Positions 1-8,735 of a DNA stretch of 64,000 nt are shown piece after piece. Source of the DNA: Cacconaster sp045599325 (lineage in GTDB: Bacteria; Bacteroidota; Bacteroidia; Bacteroidales; UBA932); contig JAZRVT010000041.1 in NCBI GenBank assembly GCA_045599325.1, forward strand, positions 58,369-122,368, written 5' to 3'. The notes under the pieces were generated by a model, which was given only the letters and a program-made list of their open reading frames with translations, was not told where the DNA came from and searched no databases. The stretch's first letter is position 1, and each line of letters starts with the position of its first letter. Made by a program: the position numbers and the translations under genes.

Positions 1-1695
1 GAGATTGAAGATGTCGTTCGTGACGTTCTGCTTGTAGAGAACTTCGATGCCGCTCTTTGCCTGGAGCCTGGACATATCCTTCGAGTAATCCACGAAGACA
101 GGCTCGATAGGCCTGACAGCCGCAGCTGCTGCCTGCATGTCGCGGAGGAACTGGCTGGAGGTGTCGCGGTTCATATAGATAGGGGTGATCGCAGGCTTGT
201 CGATCTTCGAGCCGTCATCCTCAGGGGTGCCCTGGAGCTTGTTGACGCGCACATAGTTGTCCTTGAAGTTCTCGTTGACGAACTTGACAAGCTCATCCTT
301 TGTGATGGATGTGACTCTGTCGATCTCATTGACCACATCAGCCCAAGGTACGTCGTTGATGAAGCTGTTGACTGCGGTGCTTGCCATCGAGCCTGTAGAC
401 TCGAGCCGCCTCATATAGTTGAGCTTCATATTGTTGGCGGTCGCCTCGATGAGAGATTCATCGAAGTCGCCTGCCTTCACCTTCTCAATCTCCTCGAGGA
501 CGATGTTGCAGATGTCGTCGAGAGACTGGCCCGGCTTAGGCTCTGCTATGAACAGAAATGCGGAATAGTCTGCAAGAGACTCGTTGAACGCGTACATTCC
601 GAGAGTCTTCTGCTGCTGGTTGACGTCGAGGTCGATGAGACCAGCCTTGCCGTTGTAGAGGATGCTGCTGAGGAGGTCGAGCATAGGTGCCTCAGGCTGG
701 TTTGCACCAGGGAATCTCCAGGCCATTATGACACTTGGAGCCTCGTTGCCGACAACGTTCTTGACGACAGGTGCTGTAATCGGTTTCTCAGGCTCGAAGA
801 CAGGACGCTGGAGGTTCTCGTTAGGCTTCATTCCGCCGAAGTACTTGTCGATGATCTTGATGGTCTTGTCCGGGTCGAAGTCGCCGCTCATCACGACTGC
901 CATATTGTTAGGTACGTACCACTGGTCGTGGTAGTTCTTCACGTTGGTGATTGAAGGGTTCTTCAGGTGTGAAGGGAGACCGATCACGTCGGTATTGTAA
1001 GGATGGTTCTCGAAAAGGCCTTCAAAGACAGCATTGATCTCCTTGGTCTGGTCCTGTGCGTTGTACATGTTGAACTCCTCGTAGATGGTCTCGAGTTCAG
1101 TGTGGAAGCCGCGGAGGACGCAGTTCTCGAAACGGTCTGCCTGAATCTTCGCCCACGCCTCAATCTGGTTCGAAGGGATGTTCTCGACGTAGCAGGTCAC
1201 ATCGTATGAGGTGTAGGCGTTTGTGCCGCTTGCACCGATGCAGGCCATCAGCTTGTCATACTCGTTAGGGATGGAGAGCTTGGAAGCCTCGAGAGAGATG
1301 GAGTCGATCTGGTGGTAGATTGCCTTGCGCTCCTCAGGGTCCTCAGTCTTGCGGTAGACCTCGAAGAGCTCCTCGATCCGGTCGAGCATAGGTTTCTCGA
1401 GTTCGTAGTTCTGGGTGCCGAACTGTTCCGTGCCCTTGAACATAAGGTGTTCGAAATAGTGGGCAAGGCCAGTGGTCTCACGAGGGTCGTTCTTGCTGCC
1501 GACCTTCACAGCGATCTGGGCGTCAATGCGTGGTTTGTCCTTATTGACGATCATATAGACTTTCAGTCCGTTGTCGAGGGTGTAGATACGGGCGCCGGAA
1601 GGGTCGTTCTCCACCTTCTCATACTTGTACTGACTGCAGGATGCGAGTCCGGCAAGCACTGCTGCTGCGAGCAGGATATTCAATAATCTTTTCAT
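1..1695 (-). CDS. M16 family zinc metallopeptidase, lipoprotein (partial, 3' end outside window)
   Basis: The minus-strand frame is open from an ATG at 1693-1695 to the window edge, giving 565 residues with no stop, so the C-terminus is missing. The N-terminus MKRLLNILLAAAVLAGLASC is a lipoprotein signal (lipobox LASC), so the protein is probably anchored to a membrane facing the periplasm. About 80 residues in, HYFEHLMFKG carries the inverted zinc motif HxxEH of the pitrilysin/insulinase (M16) family. Family knowledge: full M16 proteins of this type have about 900-950 residues in two M16 halves, so about 60% is seen here. It is divergent from the DUF1573 gene, with a TAnnTTTG box between them. 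The family is clear; the substrate is unknown. Confidence 0.9.
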   Translation of the reverse strand, partial: MKRLLNILLAAAVLAGLASCSQYKYEKVENDPSGARIYTLDNGLKVYMIVNKDKPRIDAQIAVKVGSKNDPRETTGLAHYFEHLMFKGTEQFGTQNYELEKPMLDRIEELFEVYRKTEDPEERKAIYHQIDSISLEASKLSIPNEYDKLMACIGASGTNAYTSYDVTCYVENIPSNQIEAWAKIQADRFENCVLRGFHTELETIYEEFNMYNAQDQTKEINAVFEGLFENHPYNTDVIGLPSHLKNPSITNVKNYHDQWYVPNNMAVVMSGDFDPDKTIKIIDKYFGGMKPNENLQRPVFEPEKPITAPVVKNVVGNEAPSVIMAWRFPGANQPEAPMLDLLSSILYNGKAGLIDLDVNQQQKTLGMYAFNESLADYSAFLFIAEPKPGQSLDDICNIVLEEIEKVKAGDFDESLIEATANNMKLNYMRRLESTGSMASTAVNSFINDVPWADVVNEIDRVTSITKDELVKFVNENFKDNYVRVNKLQGTPEDDGSKIDKPAITPIYMNRDTSSQFLRDMQAAAAAVRPIEPVFVDYSKDMSRLQAKSGIEVLYKQNVTNDIFNL

Positions 1696-1733
1696 TTAGG
1701 ATGGTATATAAATTGATAATTATCCAAAGTCCA

Positions 1734-1741
1734 CAAAATTA
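1734..1741 (-). promoter_or_regulatory. Putative -7 box (TAATTTTG) for the M16 peptidase gene
   Basis: On the minus strand the sequence reads TAATTTTG, an exact match to the Bacteroidota -7 consensus TAnnTTTG, 38 bases upstream of the M16 start codon. I see no clear -33 TTG. Confidence 0.45.
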
Positions 1742-1753
1742 AAAACTATATGG

Positions 1754-1761
1754 TATATTTG
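1754..1761 (+). promoter_or_regulatory. Putative -7 box (TATATTTG) for the DUF1573 gene
   Basis: TATATTTG matches TAnnTTTG exactly and lies 21 bases before the ATG at 1783. It overlaps the coding sequence that an upstream in-frame ATG at 1750 would give, which supports the downstream start. Confidence 0.5.
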
Positions 1762-1782
1762 CATAAAATTTTGGTGCTGAAG

Positions 1783-2892
1783 ATGAAAAAGTCATATATT
1801 CTGCTTCTTGCCCTCATAATCCTCCCGTTCTGCGCATCCGCCCAGGAGCAGACCGTCAAGGAGGCCGACGTCATCAGGTTTGACAGGAAAGTGCACGATT
1901 TCGGGGATGTCCTGATTGCCGAAGGGCCTGTCAAGTGCACATTCACCTTCACGAACGTCAGCGACAAGCCGATAGTGATCAACAATGTGATCTCATCCTG
2001 CGGCTGCACCACCCCGGAGTGGACCAAGTCTCCGGTAAAGGCCGGCGCCGACGGCACCATCAGCGCTGTCTACAGCAACGACCAGGGCCCCTATCCGTTT
2101 GACAAGACCCTCACGGTATATCTCTCCAGCGCCTACGGTCCTGTGGACCGCCCTGTAGTGCTCCGCCTCAGGGGCGTCTCACACGAGCAGAAGAAAGACC
2201 TCGACGAACTCTTTGCCGACAGGATCGGCAGCCTCGGCATCCGCAAGACCAGCGTCTCGATAGGCTACATAGACCAGGGCACCGTCAAGAGCGACTTCAT
2301 GCAGGTTGCCAATATGTCGCGGAGCGAGCTCACCGTTGAAGGGGCCGGCCTCGCACCAGGCATTTCCATAGAGGTCTTCCCTAACCCGATTCCGGCCCGC
2401 AGCATGGCCCGCCTGACCTACACTGTCGACACCAAGGTCCTGAAGGACGCCTGGGGCAAGCAGTCCTGGAAAGTGGGGTTCAAGGGCAACGGCAGGACTT
2501 ACGACGGCAGCCTGACAGTCACCGGAATCATCAAGGAAGGCTTCGACAGCCTGACCAAGGAGCAGATTGCCAACGCCGCAGTGCCTGTCATCGACAAGAG
2601 CTACTTTGAATTCGGAGAGGTGAAGAAAGGCGCCTCGTTCGATGCTTCATATGTCATCAAGAACAAGGGAAAGAGTCCGCTCGTCATCCACCATATTGAC
2701 GGTCAGGGCGGAGCGAAGGTCGTATCCCCTGTCCCTGTGACCATCGCCCCCGGCGGCAAGGCCACCGTCAAGGTCAAGTTCGACACTTCGAAACTCGACT
2801 ATCAGGGCGAAGTCATCGAAATCCTCACCCTCATCACCAACTCCCCTTCAAAGCCGATAGTCAACCTTTTTGTCACAGGATACGTCAAATAA
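1783..2892 (+). CDS. DUF1573 domain protein, secreted
   Basis: A 369-residue protein with a Sec signal peptide (MKKSYILLLALIILPFCASA) followed by QEQ. Two related segments follow. One near residues 35-120 has the pattern FDRKVHDFGDVL...FTFTNVSDKPIVI and then SSCGCTTPEW. One near the C-terminus has YFEFGEVKKGASFDASYVIKNKGKSPLVI. This 'FdFG.i..g....f.ftN.g..pl.i....SCGCT' pattern is the Ig-like DUF1573 fold, common in Bacteroidota exported proteins; its function is not established. The ATG at 1783 is preferred over 1750 because the signal peptide begins there. meaB starts 5 bases downstream, so the two are probably co-transcribed. Confidence 0.85.
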   Translation: MKKSYILLLALIILPFCASAQEQTVKEADVIRFDRKVHDFGDVLIAEGPVKCTFTFTNVSDKPIVINNVISSCGCTTPEWTKSPVKAGADGTISAVYSNDQGPYPFDKTLTVYLSSAYGPVDRPVVLRLRGVSHEQKKDLDELFADRIGSLGIRKTSVSIGYIDQGTVKSDFMQVANMSRSELTVEGAGLAPGISIEVFPNPIPARSMARLTYTVDTKVLKDAWGKQSWKVGFKGNGRTYDGSLTVTGIIKEGFDSLTKEQIANAAVPVIDKSYFEFGEVKKGASFDASYVIKNKGKSPLVIHHIDGQGGAKVVSPVPVTIAPGGKATVKVKFDTSKLDYQGEVIEILTLITNSPSKPIVNLFVTGYVK

Positions 2893-2897
2893 CCGAT

Positions 2898-4025
2898 ATG
2901 CCGATCGATGAATCACATCAGGGGGACTTCTTCCCTGACTACGAAAACAAAGATACCAAGCTTGCAATCAACGAAGGCGTCGTTCAGCCGCCGATAGTCA
3001 ACCCATATCTCAGAAAGGTCCCGCGCAAGAAAGCCGCGGAGCTCTCCGTCGATGAATATATGGACGGGATCGTCAAGGGCGACACCACCATCCTCAGCCG
3101 CGCCATCACTCTTGTGGAGAGCTATCTTCCCGAGCACCGCGCCATCGCCCAGCAGATCATACAGCGCTGCCAGGTGATCTCCAACAAGATGGAGACGATG
3201 CGAATCGGCATCACCGGCGTCCCAGGAGCCGGCAAGAGCACCTTCATCGAGGCTTTCGGCTCCTATCTGACAAACGAGGGGCACAAGCTCGCAGTCCTCG
3301 CCATCGACCCGAGCTCCGAGAAGAGCAAAGGCTCGATCCTCGGTGACAAGACCAGGATGGAGACACTCTGCAACGACCCGAAGGCGTTCATCCGCCCGAG
3401 CCCGAGCGCAGGCTCCCTCGGCGGAGTGGCACGCAAGACACGCGAGACAGTCCTCCTCTGCGAGGCCGCCGGCTACGACGTAATCTTCATTGAGACAGTG
3501 GGCGTCGGCCAGAGCGAGACAGCCGTCCATTCGATGAGCGACTTCTTCCTCCTGCTGATGCTTTCCGGCGCAGGCGATGACCTCCAGGGCATCAAGAGAG
3601 GCATTATGGAGATGTCCGACCTCATCGCCATCACCAAGGCGGACGGCACTAATGTGGACAAGGCAAATATGGCGCGAGCACTCTATGCGAACGCGCTCCA
3701 CCTCTTCCCTCCTACCGAATCGGGCTGGATCCCTACGGCACTCACCTCCTCCGCCGTCACAAAAGAGGGGCTTCCTTCAATCCTTCAGAAGATCGAAGAG
3801 TATTTCGCGCTCGTCAAGGGCAACGGCTATTACAGGAAGAAACGCCGCGAACAGGCCCGCTACTGGATGTATGAGAGCATCAACGAAAGCCTGAAGAATC
3901 TCTTCTACGAGGACGGCCGCATTTCAGGTCTTCTGCCGGAATATGAAGACGCCGTACTGCGCGGAGACCTCGAATCGTTCTCTGCGGCGGGTGAGCTGAT
4001 CGAGAAGTATATGAAGAAACTTTAG
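2898..4025 (+). CDS. meaB: Methylmalonyl-CoA mutase-associated GTPase MeaB (ArgK/LAO family)
   Basis: A 375-residue cytosolic G3E-type GTPase. Walker A GVPGAGKS lies at about residues 107-114. It is followed by the family hallmarks LAVLAIDPSSEKSKGSILGDKTRM, FIRPSPSAGSLGG and FIETVGVGQSE. Family role: MeaB protects and reloads adenosylcobalamin-dependent methylmalonyl-CoA mutase, used by Bacteroidales to make propionate. The mutase genes are not in the window, so the partner is inferred. About 40 N-terminal residues before the conserved core are poorly conserved. Its stop codon overlaps the stop of the convergent psd gene. Confidence 0.92.
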   Translation: MPIDESHQGDFFPDYENKDTKLAINEGVVQPPIVNPYLRKVPRKKAAELSVDEYMDGIVKGDTTILSRAITLVESYLPEHRAIAQQIIQRCQVISNKMETMRIGITGVPGAGKSTFIEAFGSYLTNEGHKLAVLAIDPSSEKSKGSILGDKTRMETLCNDPKAFIRPSPSAGSLGGVARKTRETVLLCEAAGYDVIFIETVGVGQSETAVHSMSDFFLLLMLSGAGDDLQGIKRGIMEMSDLIAITKADGTNVDKANMARALYANALHLFPPTESGWIPTALTSSAVTKEGLPSILQKIEEYFALVKGNGYYRKKRREQARYWMYESINESLKNLFYEDGRISGLLPEYEDAVLRGDLESFSAAGELIEKYMKKL

Positions 4026-4678
4026 ATGCGGGCTATCACGGTTTCGGCCGCGCGCACCTCATCGCCAACCTTAACCATAAGTTCGGATCCGAGCGGAAGC
4101 CAGATGTCTATCCTCGATCCGAACTTTATTATTCCGCACTGCTCACCGGCATTCACTTCGAGGCCGGGCTTCGCGTAGCATACGATCCTGCGCGCGAAAC
4201 CCCCTGCCAGCTGCTTGAAGAACACCCGCTTCCCTTCATCGGTAGTGATGGTGGTGCAGGTGTGCTCGTTCTCCAGAGAGGCCTTCGGCTTGAAGGCAAG
4301 GAAATGCTTGCCCGGGAAATATTCCGCATATGTCACCTTTCCGGTGACCGGCCAGAAATTGGCGTGGACATCCCAGAAATCCATATAGATCGAGACCATC
4401 AGCAGCTCCTCGTGGAAATGCTCCGTCTCGTAAGCCCTGCCCGCAAAGACGATCTTTCCGTCGGCGACCGCCGAGACAAGGTTCCCGCTGCCCGCTTTTG
4501 CACGGTCGGGAACGCGGTGGAAGAGAATCTGCCAGCCGCATACCAGCAGGACAAAGATGACGGCGGGCCACTCCACCCACCATTTCCCGATGAAGCGGAA
4601 GAGCACAAAGACGACAGCCGCCGAGATGATGACCACCAGCGCAACCGTCCCCTTCGAGTTCCTGTCAATCCGTATCAT
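4022..4678 (-). CDS. psd: Phosphatidylserine decarboxylase, short form
   Basis: A 218-residue protein. An N-terminal hydrophobic pair (VALVVIISAAVVFVLFRFIG and WPAVIFVLLVCGW) is followed by the decarboxylase domain. Near the C-terminus IIKFGSRIDIWLP contains the Gly-Ser self-cleavage site that generates the pyruvoyl cofactor. It converts phosphatidylserine to phosphatidylethanolamine at the inner membrane. The start at 4678 (MIRIDRNSKGT) overlaps the cdsA stop as ATGA, which argues for translational coupling and against an upstream start at 4705. It is the last gene of rsfS-ftsH-cdsA-psd. The phosphatidylserine synthase gene is not adjacent. Confidence 0.9.
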   Translation of the reverse strand: MIRIDRNSKGTVALVVIISAAVVFVLFRFIGKWWVEWPAVIFVLLVCGWQILFHRVPDRAKAGSGNLVSAVADGKIVFAGRAYETEHFHEELLMVSIYMDFWDVHANFWPVTGKVTYAEYFPGKHFLAFKPKASLENEHTCTTITTDEGKRVFFKQLAGGFARRIVCYAKPGLEVNAGEQCGIIKFGSRIDIWLPLGSELMVKVGDEVRAAETVIARI

Positions 4679-5508
4679 ATCAGTGAAAAAAGTTCGAGGT
4701 AGCACAGGGCGGCAGGAAGTGCGAACAGCACGTCGTCAAAACGGTCAAGCATCCCTCCGTGGCCCGGGATGATATTGCCTGCGTCCTTGACGGCCGCGTG
4801 GCGCTTGATGAGAGACTCGAAAAGATCCCCGAAGATGTCAACCACGCCGAGCAGAAGAGCCAGGCCGAGCATATGCCAAAGCGGAATGTCGAGGCTGAAA
4901 GCAGCATAGAGAGCCCACGCGGCAAGTATAGTGACCGCCACCCCGCCGAAGGCTCCTACCCAGGATTTCTTCGGTGAAAGCGCAGGGAAAAGTTTCCGGC
5001 TGTCCGGCCGCTGGCCGAACCCCATACCGAAGATATAAGCGCCGATGTCGCCCGCCCAGATGAGCAGGAAAAGGCAGATCAGCAGCCTTCCGTCATACTC
5101 TCCCGGACCGCTTACGCCGAGGAATGAGACAGTCGAGAGTGGAAGCATCACATATACCAGCGGGAAGAAGACCGCGGTGTTGAAATCGTGGTCCCCGGCG
5201 CCGTCGAACATAAGGAATAGCATCGCCAGGAATACCGGGACAAAGCAGGTCAGCAGCCATTTCGGGCTGATGCCGCTGTACCGGCAGAAGAATGATAGCA
5301 GTATGAAGCCGACGACAGCCAGCGCTATGCAGACTTTCTCCTTGAAATAGCGGGCAGGGACCTCCATCCGGTAGAACTCATCCATCAGGCAGAGTGCCAC
5401 TGCGCTCATAAGGACAAGGCAGCCCACAGGAAACATCAGCCCCCCGATAATCACGACAGCGAACAGAAGTCCGCTAAGCGACCGTTTCAGCAGTGTCTTC
5501 AGTGCCAT
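4675..5508 (-). CDS. cdsA: Phosphatidate cytidylyltransferase
   Basis: A 277-residue integral membrane enzyme with about eight hydrophobic segments. The C-terminal third has the CDP-diglyceride synthase signature: IKRHAAVKDAGNIIPG followed by HGGMLDRFD. It makes CDP-diacylglycerol from phosphatidic acid and CTP, the precursor used upstream of Psd in the same operon. The start MALKTLLKRSLSGLLF lies within the 3' end of ftsH (35-base overlap). The conserved N-terminal KRSLSG motif supports that start. Confidence 0.93.
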   Translation of the reverse strand: MALKTLLKRSLSGLLFAVVIIGGLMFPVGCLVLMSAVALCLMDEFYRMEVPARYFKEKVCIALAVVGFILLSFFCRYSGISPKWLLTCFVPVFLAMLFLMFDGAGDHDFNTAVFFPLVYVMLPLSTVSFLGVSGPGEYDGRLLICLFLLIWAGDIGAYIFGMGFGQRPDSRKLFPALSPKKSWVGAFGGVAVTILAAWALYAAFSLDIPLWHMLGLALLLGVVDIFGDLFESLIKRHAAVKDAGNIIPGHGGMLDRFDDVLFALPAALCYLELFSLI

Positions 5509-7531
5509 CCTCTTTATTCTCTTCTGCAGGTTTTTCAGGTGCGGACGGTTCAGCGGCCGGTCCGGCAGGTTCCTCCTTCAGGAGTCTGTTAGGGTCGATG
5601 CCTCCCTTCCGCGGGCCGAATATTGCCTCGAGGTCCTCTGAGAAGACCACTTCCCTGTCGAGCAGGAGGGCTGCGAGCTTCTCGAAACCTTCGCGGTTCT
5701 CAGTCAGCACCTGCATTGCGGTCCGGTGAGCCTGCTCTACAAGCTTCTTGACCTCTGCGTCCATCAGTTCGGCAGTCTTCTCGCTGTAAGGTTTGCCGAA
5801 CGAGAACTCGCTCTGGCCGGTTGAATCATAGAATGATATATTTCCTATCTCCGGACTCATTCCGAAATACTTCACCATTGCATAGGCCTGCTTGGTGAGT
5901 TTCTCCAGGTCGCTGAGGGCGCCTGTGGAGATGCGGCCGTTGACAATCTCCTCAGCCACGCGTCCGCCGATCGTTGCGGCCATCTCATCCATCATCTGCT
6001 CAGTTGTGGTGAGCTGGCGTTCCTCAGGAAGATACCAGGCAGCACCGAGACTCTGCCCGCGCGGTATGATAGTGACCTTCAGCAGAGGATTCGCATTCGG
6101 GAGCAGCCAGCTCACTGTGGCGTGGCCAGCCTCGTGGTGGGCGATGGTATTCTTCTCCTCCGGGGTGATTATCTTGCTCTTGCGCTCAAGACCGCCCACA
6201 ATGCGGTCGATGGCATCGAGGAAGTCCTGCTTCTCCACCACTTTCTTGTTCTTGCGGGCAGCGATGAGGGCTGCCTCGTTGCATACATTGGCGATGTCGG
6301 CACCGCTGAAGCCCGGGGTCTGCTTTGCGAGGAAATCCATCTGGAAGTCCTTCTCGAGCTTGATGCCCTTGAGATGCACCTTGAAGATGTCGAGGCGCTC
6401 GTTGAGTTCAGGGAGGTCGACGTGTATCTGGCGGTCGAAGCGGCCTGCGCGCATAAGCGCCTTGTCGAGTATGTCAGCGCGGTTTGTGGCCGCGAGGATG
6501 ATGACTCCGGAATTAGAGCCGAAGCCGTCCATCTCGGTGAGCAGCTGGTTGAGAGTGTTCTCGCGCTCGTCGTTGGAGGTGAAGCCTCCGTTCTTGCTGC
6601 GGGCGCGGCCCACAGCGTCGATCTCGTCGATGAAGACGATGCAAGGAGCCTTCTCCTTCGCCTGACGGAAGAGGTCGCGCACGCGGGATGCGCCCACGCC
6701 CACGAACATCTCCACGAAGTCAGAGCCGCTGAGGGAGAAGAAAGGTACTTCGGCCTCACCTGCCACAGCCTTGGCCAGCAGGGTCTTGCCGGTGCCCGGA
6801 GGGCCCACGAGAAGGGCGCCCTTAGGAATCTTGCCTCCGAGTGCGGTGTATTTCTTAGGGTTCTTCAGGAAGTCGACTATCTCCTTCACCTCGACCTTCG
6901 CCTCCTCCATACCCGCGACATCCTTGAAGGTGACCTTCACGTTGTTGGATTTCTCATAGAGTTTAGCCTGCGACTTGCCGACATTGAAGACTCCGCCGCC
7001 TCCGCCGCCTCCCATTCCGCGCATAGGGCGGAACATTATGAAGAACATAGCGATGAGCATAAGCGGGAAGAGCAGCCATTCGAAGATAGGTCCCCAGTAG
7101 CTGCGATGCTCCTCGACCAGGAACTTGAACCCCTTGCCTTCGGGAATCTGCGCGACAAGCTCCTCGAACTGTCCTTCAGCGTCGAACTTCTCCGAGACGA
7201 GGAAGTAGAAGTGAGGACCGCCCTTCGGCTCACGGCCTCCGTAGAGGTTCTTGTACTTCTCGAGGGAGGACTGCTTGAGGTATATCTCGCCCTTGTATTC
7301 ATTGCGGATATAGACCACCTTCTCGATGTCACCGCTCTGAAGGAGGTCGTTCTTGACATCGATCCACTCTTTCTTTATAGGCTCTGCAGTCCCCGAAGTG
7401 GCCCACATAGCGACAAGGCCTATCAGAAGCAGCGTGTAGATGAGGGAAGCCCAGTTGAAGCCGCGTTTCTGCTGCGGCTGCTGGCCAGGACGCTTCGGTG
7501 CGTTCTTTCTGTTGCTGTTTTCTGCTGCCAT
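5474..7531 (-). CDS. ftsH: ATP-dependent zinc metalloprotease FtsH
   Basis: A 685-residue inner-membrane AAA+ protease. In order: a cytosolic Gln/Pro/Arg-rich N-tail, TM1 at about 28-45, a periplasmic domain, TM2 at about 150-167, a poly-Gly hinge (about 171-180), and an AAA domain. The AAA domain has Walker A GPPGTGKT (243-250), Walker B IVFIDEID (about 298-305) and arginine fingers RAGRFDR. The zinc motif HEAGH is at 466-470. The C-tail after about 640 is acidic and low in complexity. It degrades misassembled membrane proteins and short-lived regulators. It starts with a one-base overlap (TAATG) with the rsfS stop. Confidence 0.97.
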   Translation of the reverse strand: MAAENSNRKNAPKRPGQQPQQKRGFNWASLIYTLLLIGLVAMWATSGTAEPIKKEWIDVKNDLLQSGDIEKVVYIRNEYKGEIYLKQSSLEKYKNLYGGREPKGGPHFYFLVSEKFDAEGQFEELVAQIPEGKGFKFLVEEHRSYWGPIFEWLLFPLMLIAMFFIMFRPMRGMGGGGGGGVFNVGKSQAKLYEKSNNVKVTFKDVAGMEEAKVEVKEIVDFLKNPKKYTALGGKIPKGALLVGPPGTGKTLLAKAVAGEAEVPFFSLSGSDFVEMFVGVGASRVRDLFRQAKEKAPCIVFIDEIDAVGRARSKNGGFTSNDERENTLNQLLTEMDGFGSNSGVIILAATNRADILDKALMRAGRFDRQIHVDLPELNERLDIFKVHLKGIKLEKDFQMDFLAKQTPGFSGADIANVCNEAALIAARKNKKVVEKQDFLDAIDRIVGGLERKSKIITPEEKNTIAHHEAGHATVSWLLPNANPLLKVTIIPRGQSLGAAWYLPEERQLTTTEQMMDEMAATIGGRVAEEIVNGRISTGALSDLEKLTKQAYAMVKYFGMSPEIGNISFYDSTGQSEFSFGKPYSEKTAELMDAEVKKLVEQAHRTAMQVLTENREGFEKLAALLLDREVVFSEDLEAIFGPRKGGIDPNRLLKEEPAGPAAEPSAPEKPAEENKEDGTEDTAETVA

Positions 7532-7887
7532 TATTCCGCGTCGTTATAATTGGTCCTGACAGCATCCGCCCAGAGGTCCTCCAGACGGTAGAAAAGACGC
7601 TGGTCAGTCTTGAAAATATGTACCACGATGTCGCCGTAGTCAAGGATCACCCAGAAGGCATTCTCGCGCCCCTGCTTGCGCAGAGGGCTGCGGCCGGCCT
7701 TGGAGTCCATCATCTCCTCCACATAATCGGAGACGGCGACCACCTGGGTGGTGGAGTCAGCGTTGCAGATCACGAAATTGTCCGCAATTGCGGTTCCTAT
7801 CTTTGTCAGGTCGAGAGAGATCACGTCCTGTGCTTTCTTTTCAAGCATTGCACCGGCGATGACGCCGATTTCTTCAGTTGTATTCAT
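7531..7887 (-). CDS. rsfS: Ribosome silencing factor RsfS
   Basis: A 118-residue Iojap/RsfS protein. Family motifs are KKAQDVISLDLTKIG, DNFVICNADSTTQVVAVSDYVEE, and the C-terminal W-V-LDYGD-IVHIF-....FYRLEDLW block. It binds ribosomal protein uL14 and blocks subunit joining in starvation. ATG at 7887 is chosen; a TTG one codon upstream is less likely. It is the first gene of the rsfS-ftsH-cdsA-psd operon, and a TAnnTTTG promoter lies upstream. Confidence 0.93.
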   Translation of the reverse strand: MNTTEEIGVIAGAMLEKKAQDVISLDLTKIGTAIADNFVICNADSTTQVVAVSDYVEEMMDSKAGRSPLRKQGRENAFWVILDYGDIVVHIFKTDQRLFYRLEDLWADAVRTNYNDAE

Positions 7888-7905
7888 CAAATTTGTCTAA
7901 CTTTG
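7878..7905 (+). promoter_or_regulatory. Putative promoter for birA
   Basis: -7 box TAACTTTG at 7898-7905 (exact TAnnTTTG) with a TTG at 7878-7880, 17 bases upstream. It overlaps the first codons of rsfS, so the divergent genes share this space. Confidence 0.5.
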
Positions 7906-7925
7906 CACAATAAGGGATTATCATA

Positions 7926-7955
7926 CAAAGATACCACAATTTTCCAGCCAATCAA
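7926..7955 (-). promoter_or_regulatory. Putative promoter for the rsfS-ftsH-cdsA-psd operon
   Basis: On the minus strand TATCTTTG (7926-7933) matches TAnnTTTG, and TTG (7953-7955) lies 19 bases upstream, the usual -33 spacing in Bacteroidota. The start codon is 38 bases downstream. Confidence 0.6.
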
Positions 7956-7970
7956 GATGCAGCGGCAATT

Positions 7971-8735
7971 ATGGCAGATTATTTAAAATGGTATGACACG
8001 GTCGGTTCGACCAACACTGAGATGGCCCTGGCGAGAACCGGACTTCCTGACTGCAGCATATTCGCGGCACGCCGGCAGACAGCCGGCCGCGGGCAGCGCG
8101 GCAACCGGTGGGAGAGCCGTCCGGGCGAGAATCTCACCTTCTCGCTGCTTCTGAAGCCCGTTTCCGTGCCGGTCAGGGCACAGTTCATCGTCTCCGAGGC
8201 TGTCGCTCTCGGCATAACCGACTATCTCGCGGAGGCAGGAGTCGAGGCAAAGGTCAAGTGGCCGAACGACATCTATGCCGGTGACCGCAAGATCTGCGGG
8301 GTGCTGATAGAGAACTACCTGTCGGGTGACTTTCTGGCAGATTCAGTTGTCGGGATAGGGTTCAACCTCAACCAGAGGGAGTTCGACCCCTCCCTGCCCA
8401 ACCCCACTTCCCTGAGCCTTGTCACCGGAGCATCCTATATCCTCGAAGACGAACTGGAATCCCTTGTCTCCCATATCCTCTGCCATTACCGTGTCCTGGA
8501 CAACCCATACAGGCGCAACTATCTGGAAGCGTGCTACCTCAAGAAACTCTACCGCCGCGGAGAGTGGGCCTTTTTCGAAGAGATGCCACAAAACGACGTC
8601 CCTGTCGAGAAACGGCAGGGACGCAGGTTCAAGGCGAGGATTCTGGGGATCGACCCGTCGGACCTCCTGCTTCTGGAGCGCACCGACGGCACTGTTGTCT
8701 CCTACGCCTTCAAGGAGATCAAGTACATCATCTGA
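7971..8735 (+). CDS. birA: Biotin--[acetyl-CoA-carboxylase] ligase (BirA, no DNA-binding domain)
   Basis: A 254-residue ligase with the biotin-binding loop RQTAGRGQRGNRW (residues about 36-48) and the motif VKWPNDIY followed by KICGVLIEN. It joins biotin to the carrier-protein lysine of carboxylases through biotinyl-AMP. There is no N-terminal helix-turn-helix, so it is a class I enzyme without repressor function. It starts at ATG 7971 and ends one base before the stop of convergent rpe. Confidence 0.93.
   Translation: MADYLKWYDTVGSTNTEMALARTGLPDCSIFAARRQTAGRGQRGNRWESRPGENLTFSLLLKPVSVPVRAQFIVSEAVALGITDYLAEAGVEAKVKWPNDIYAGDRKICGVLIENYLSGDFLADSVVGIGFNLNQREFDPSLPNPTSLSLVTGASYILEDELESLVSHILCHYRVLDNPYRRNYLEACYLKKLYRRGEWAFFEEMPQNDVPVEKRQGRRFKARILGIDPSDLLLLERTDGTVVSYAFKEIKYII

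Noticed and set aside
6122..7549. 475-codon plus-strand frame opposite ftsH.
   Set aside because: Antisense shadow; no protein features, and ftsH is certain.
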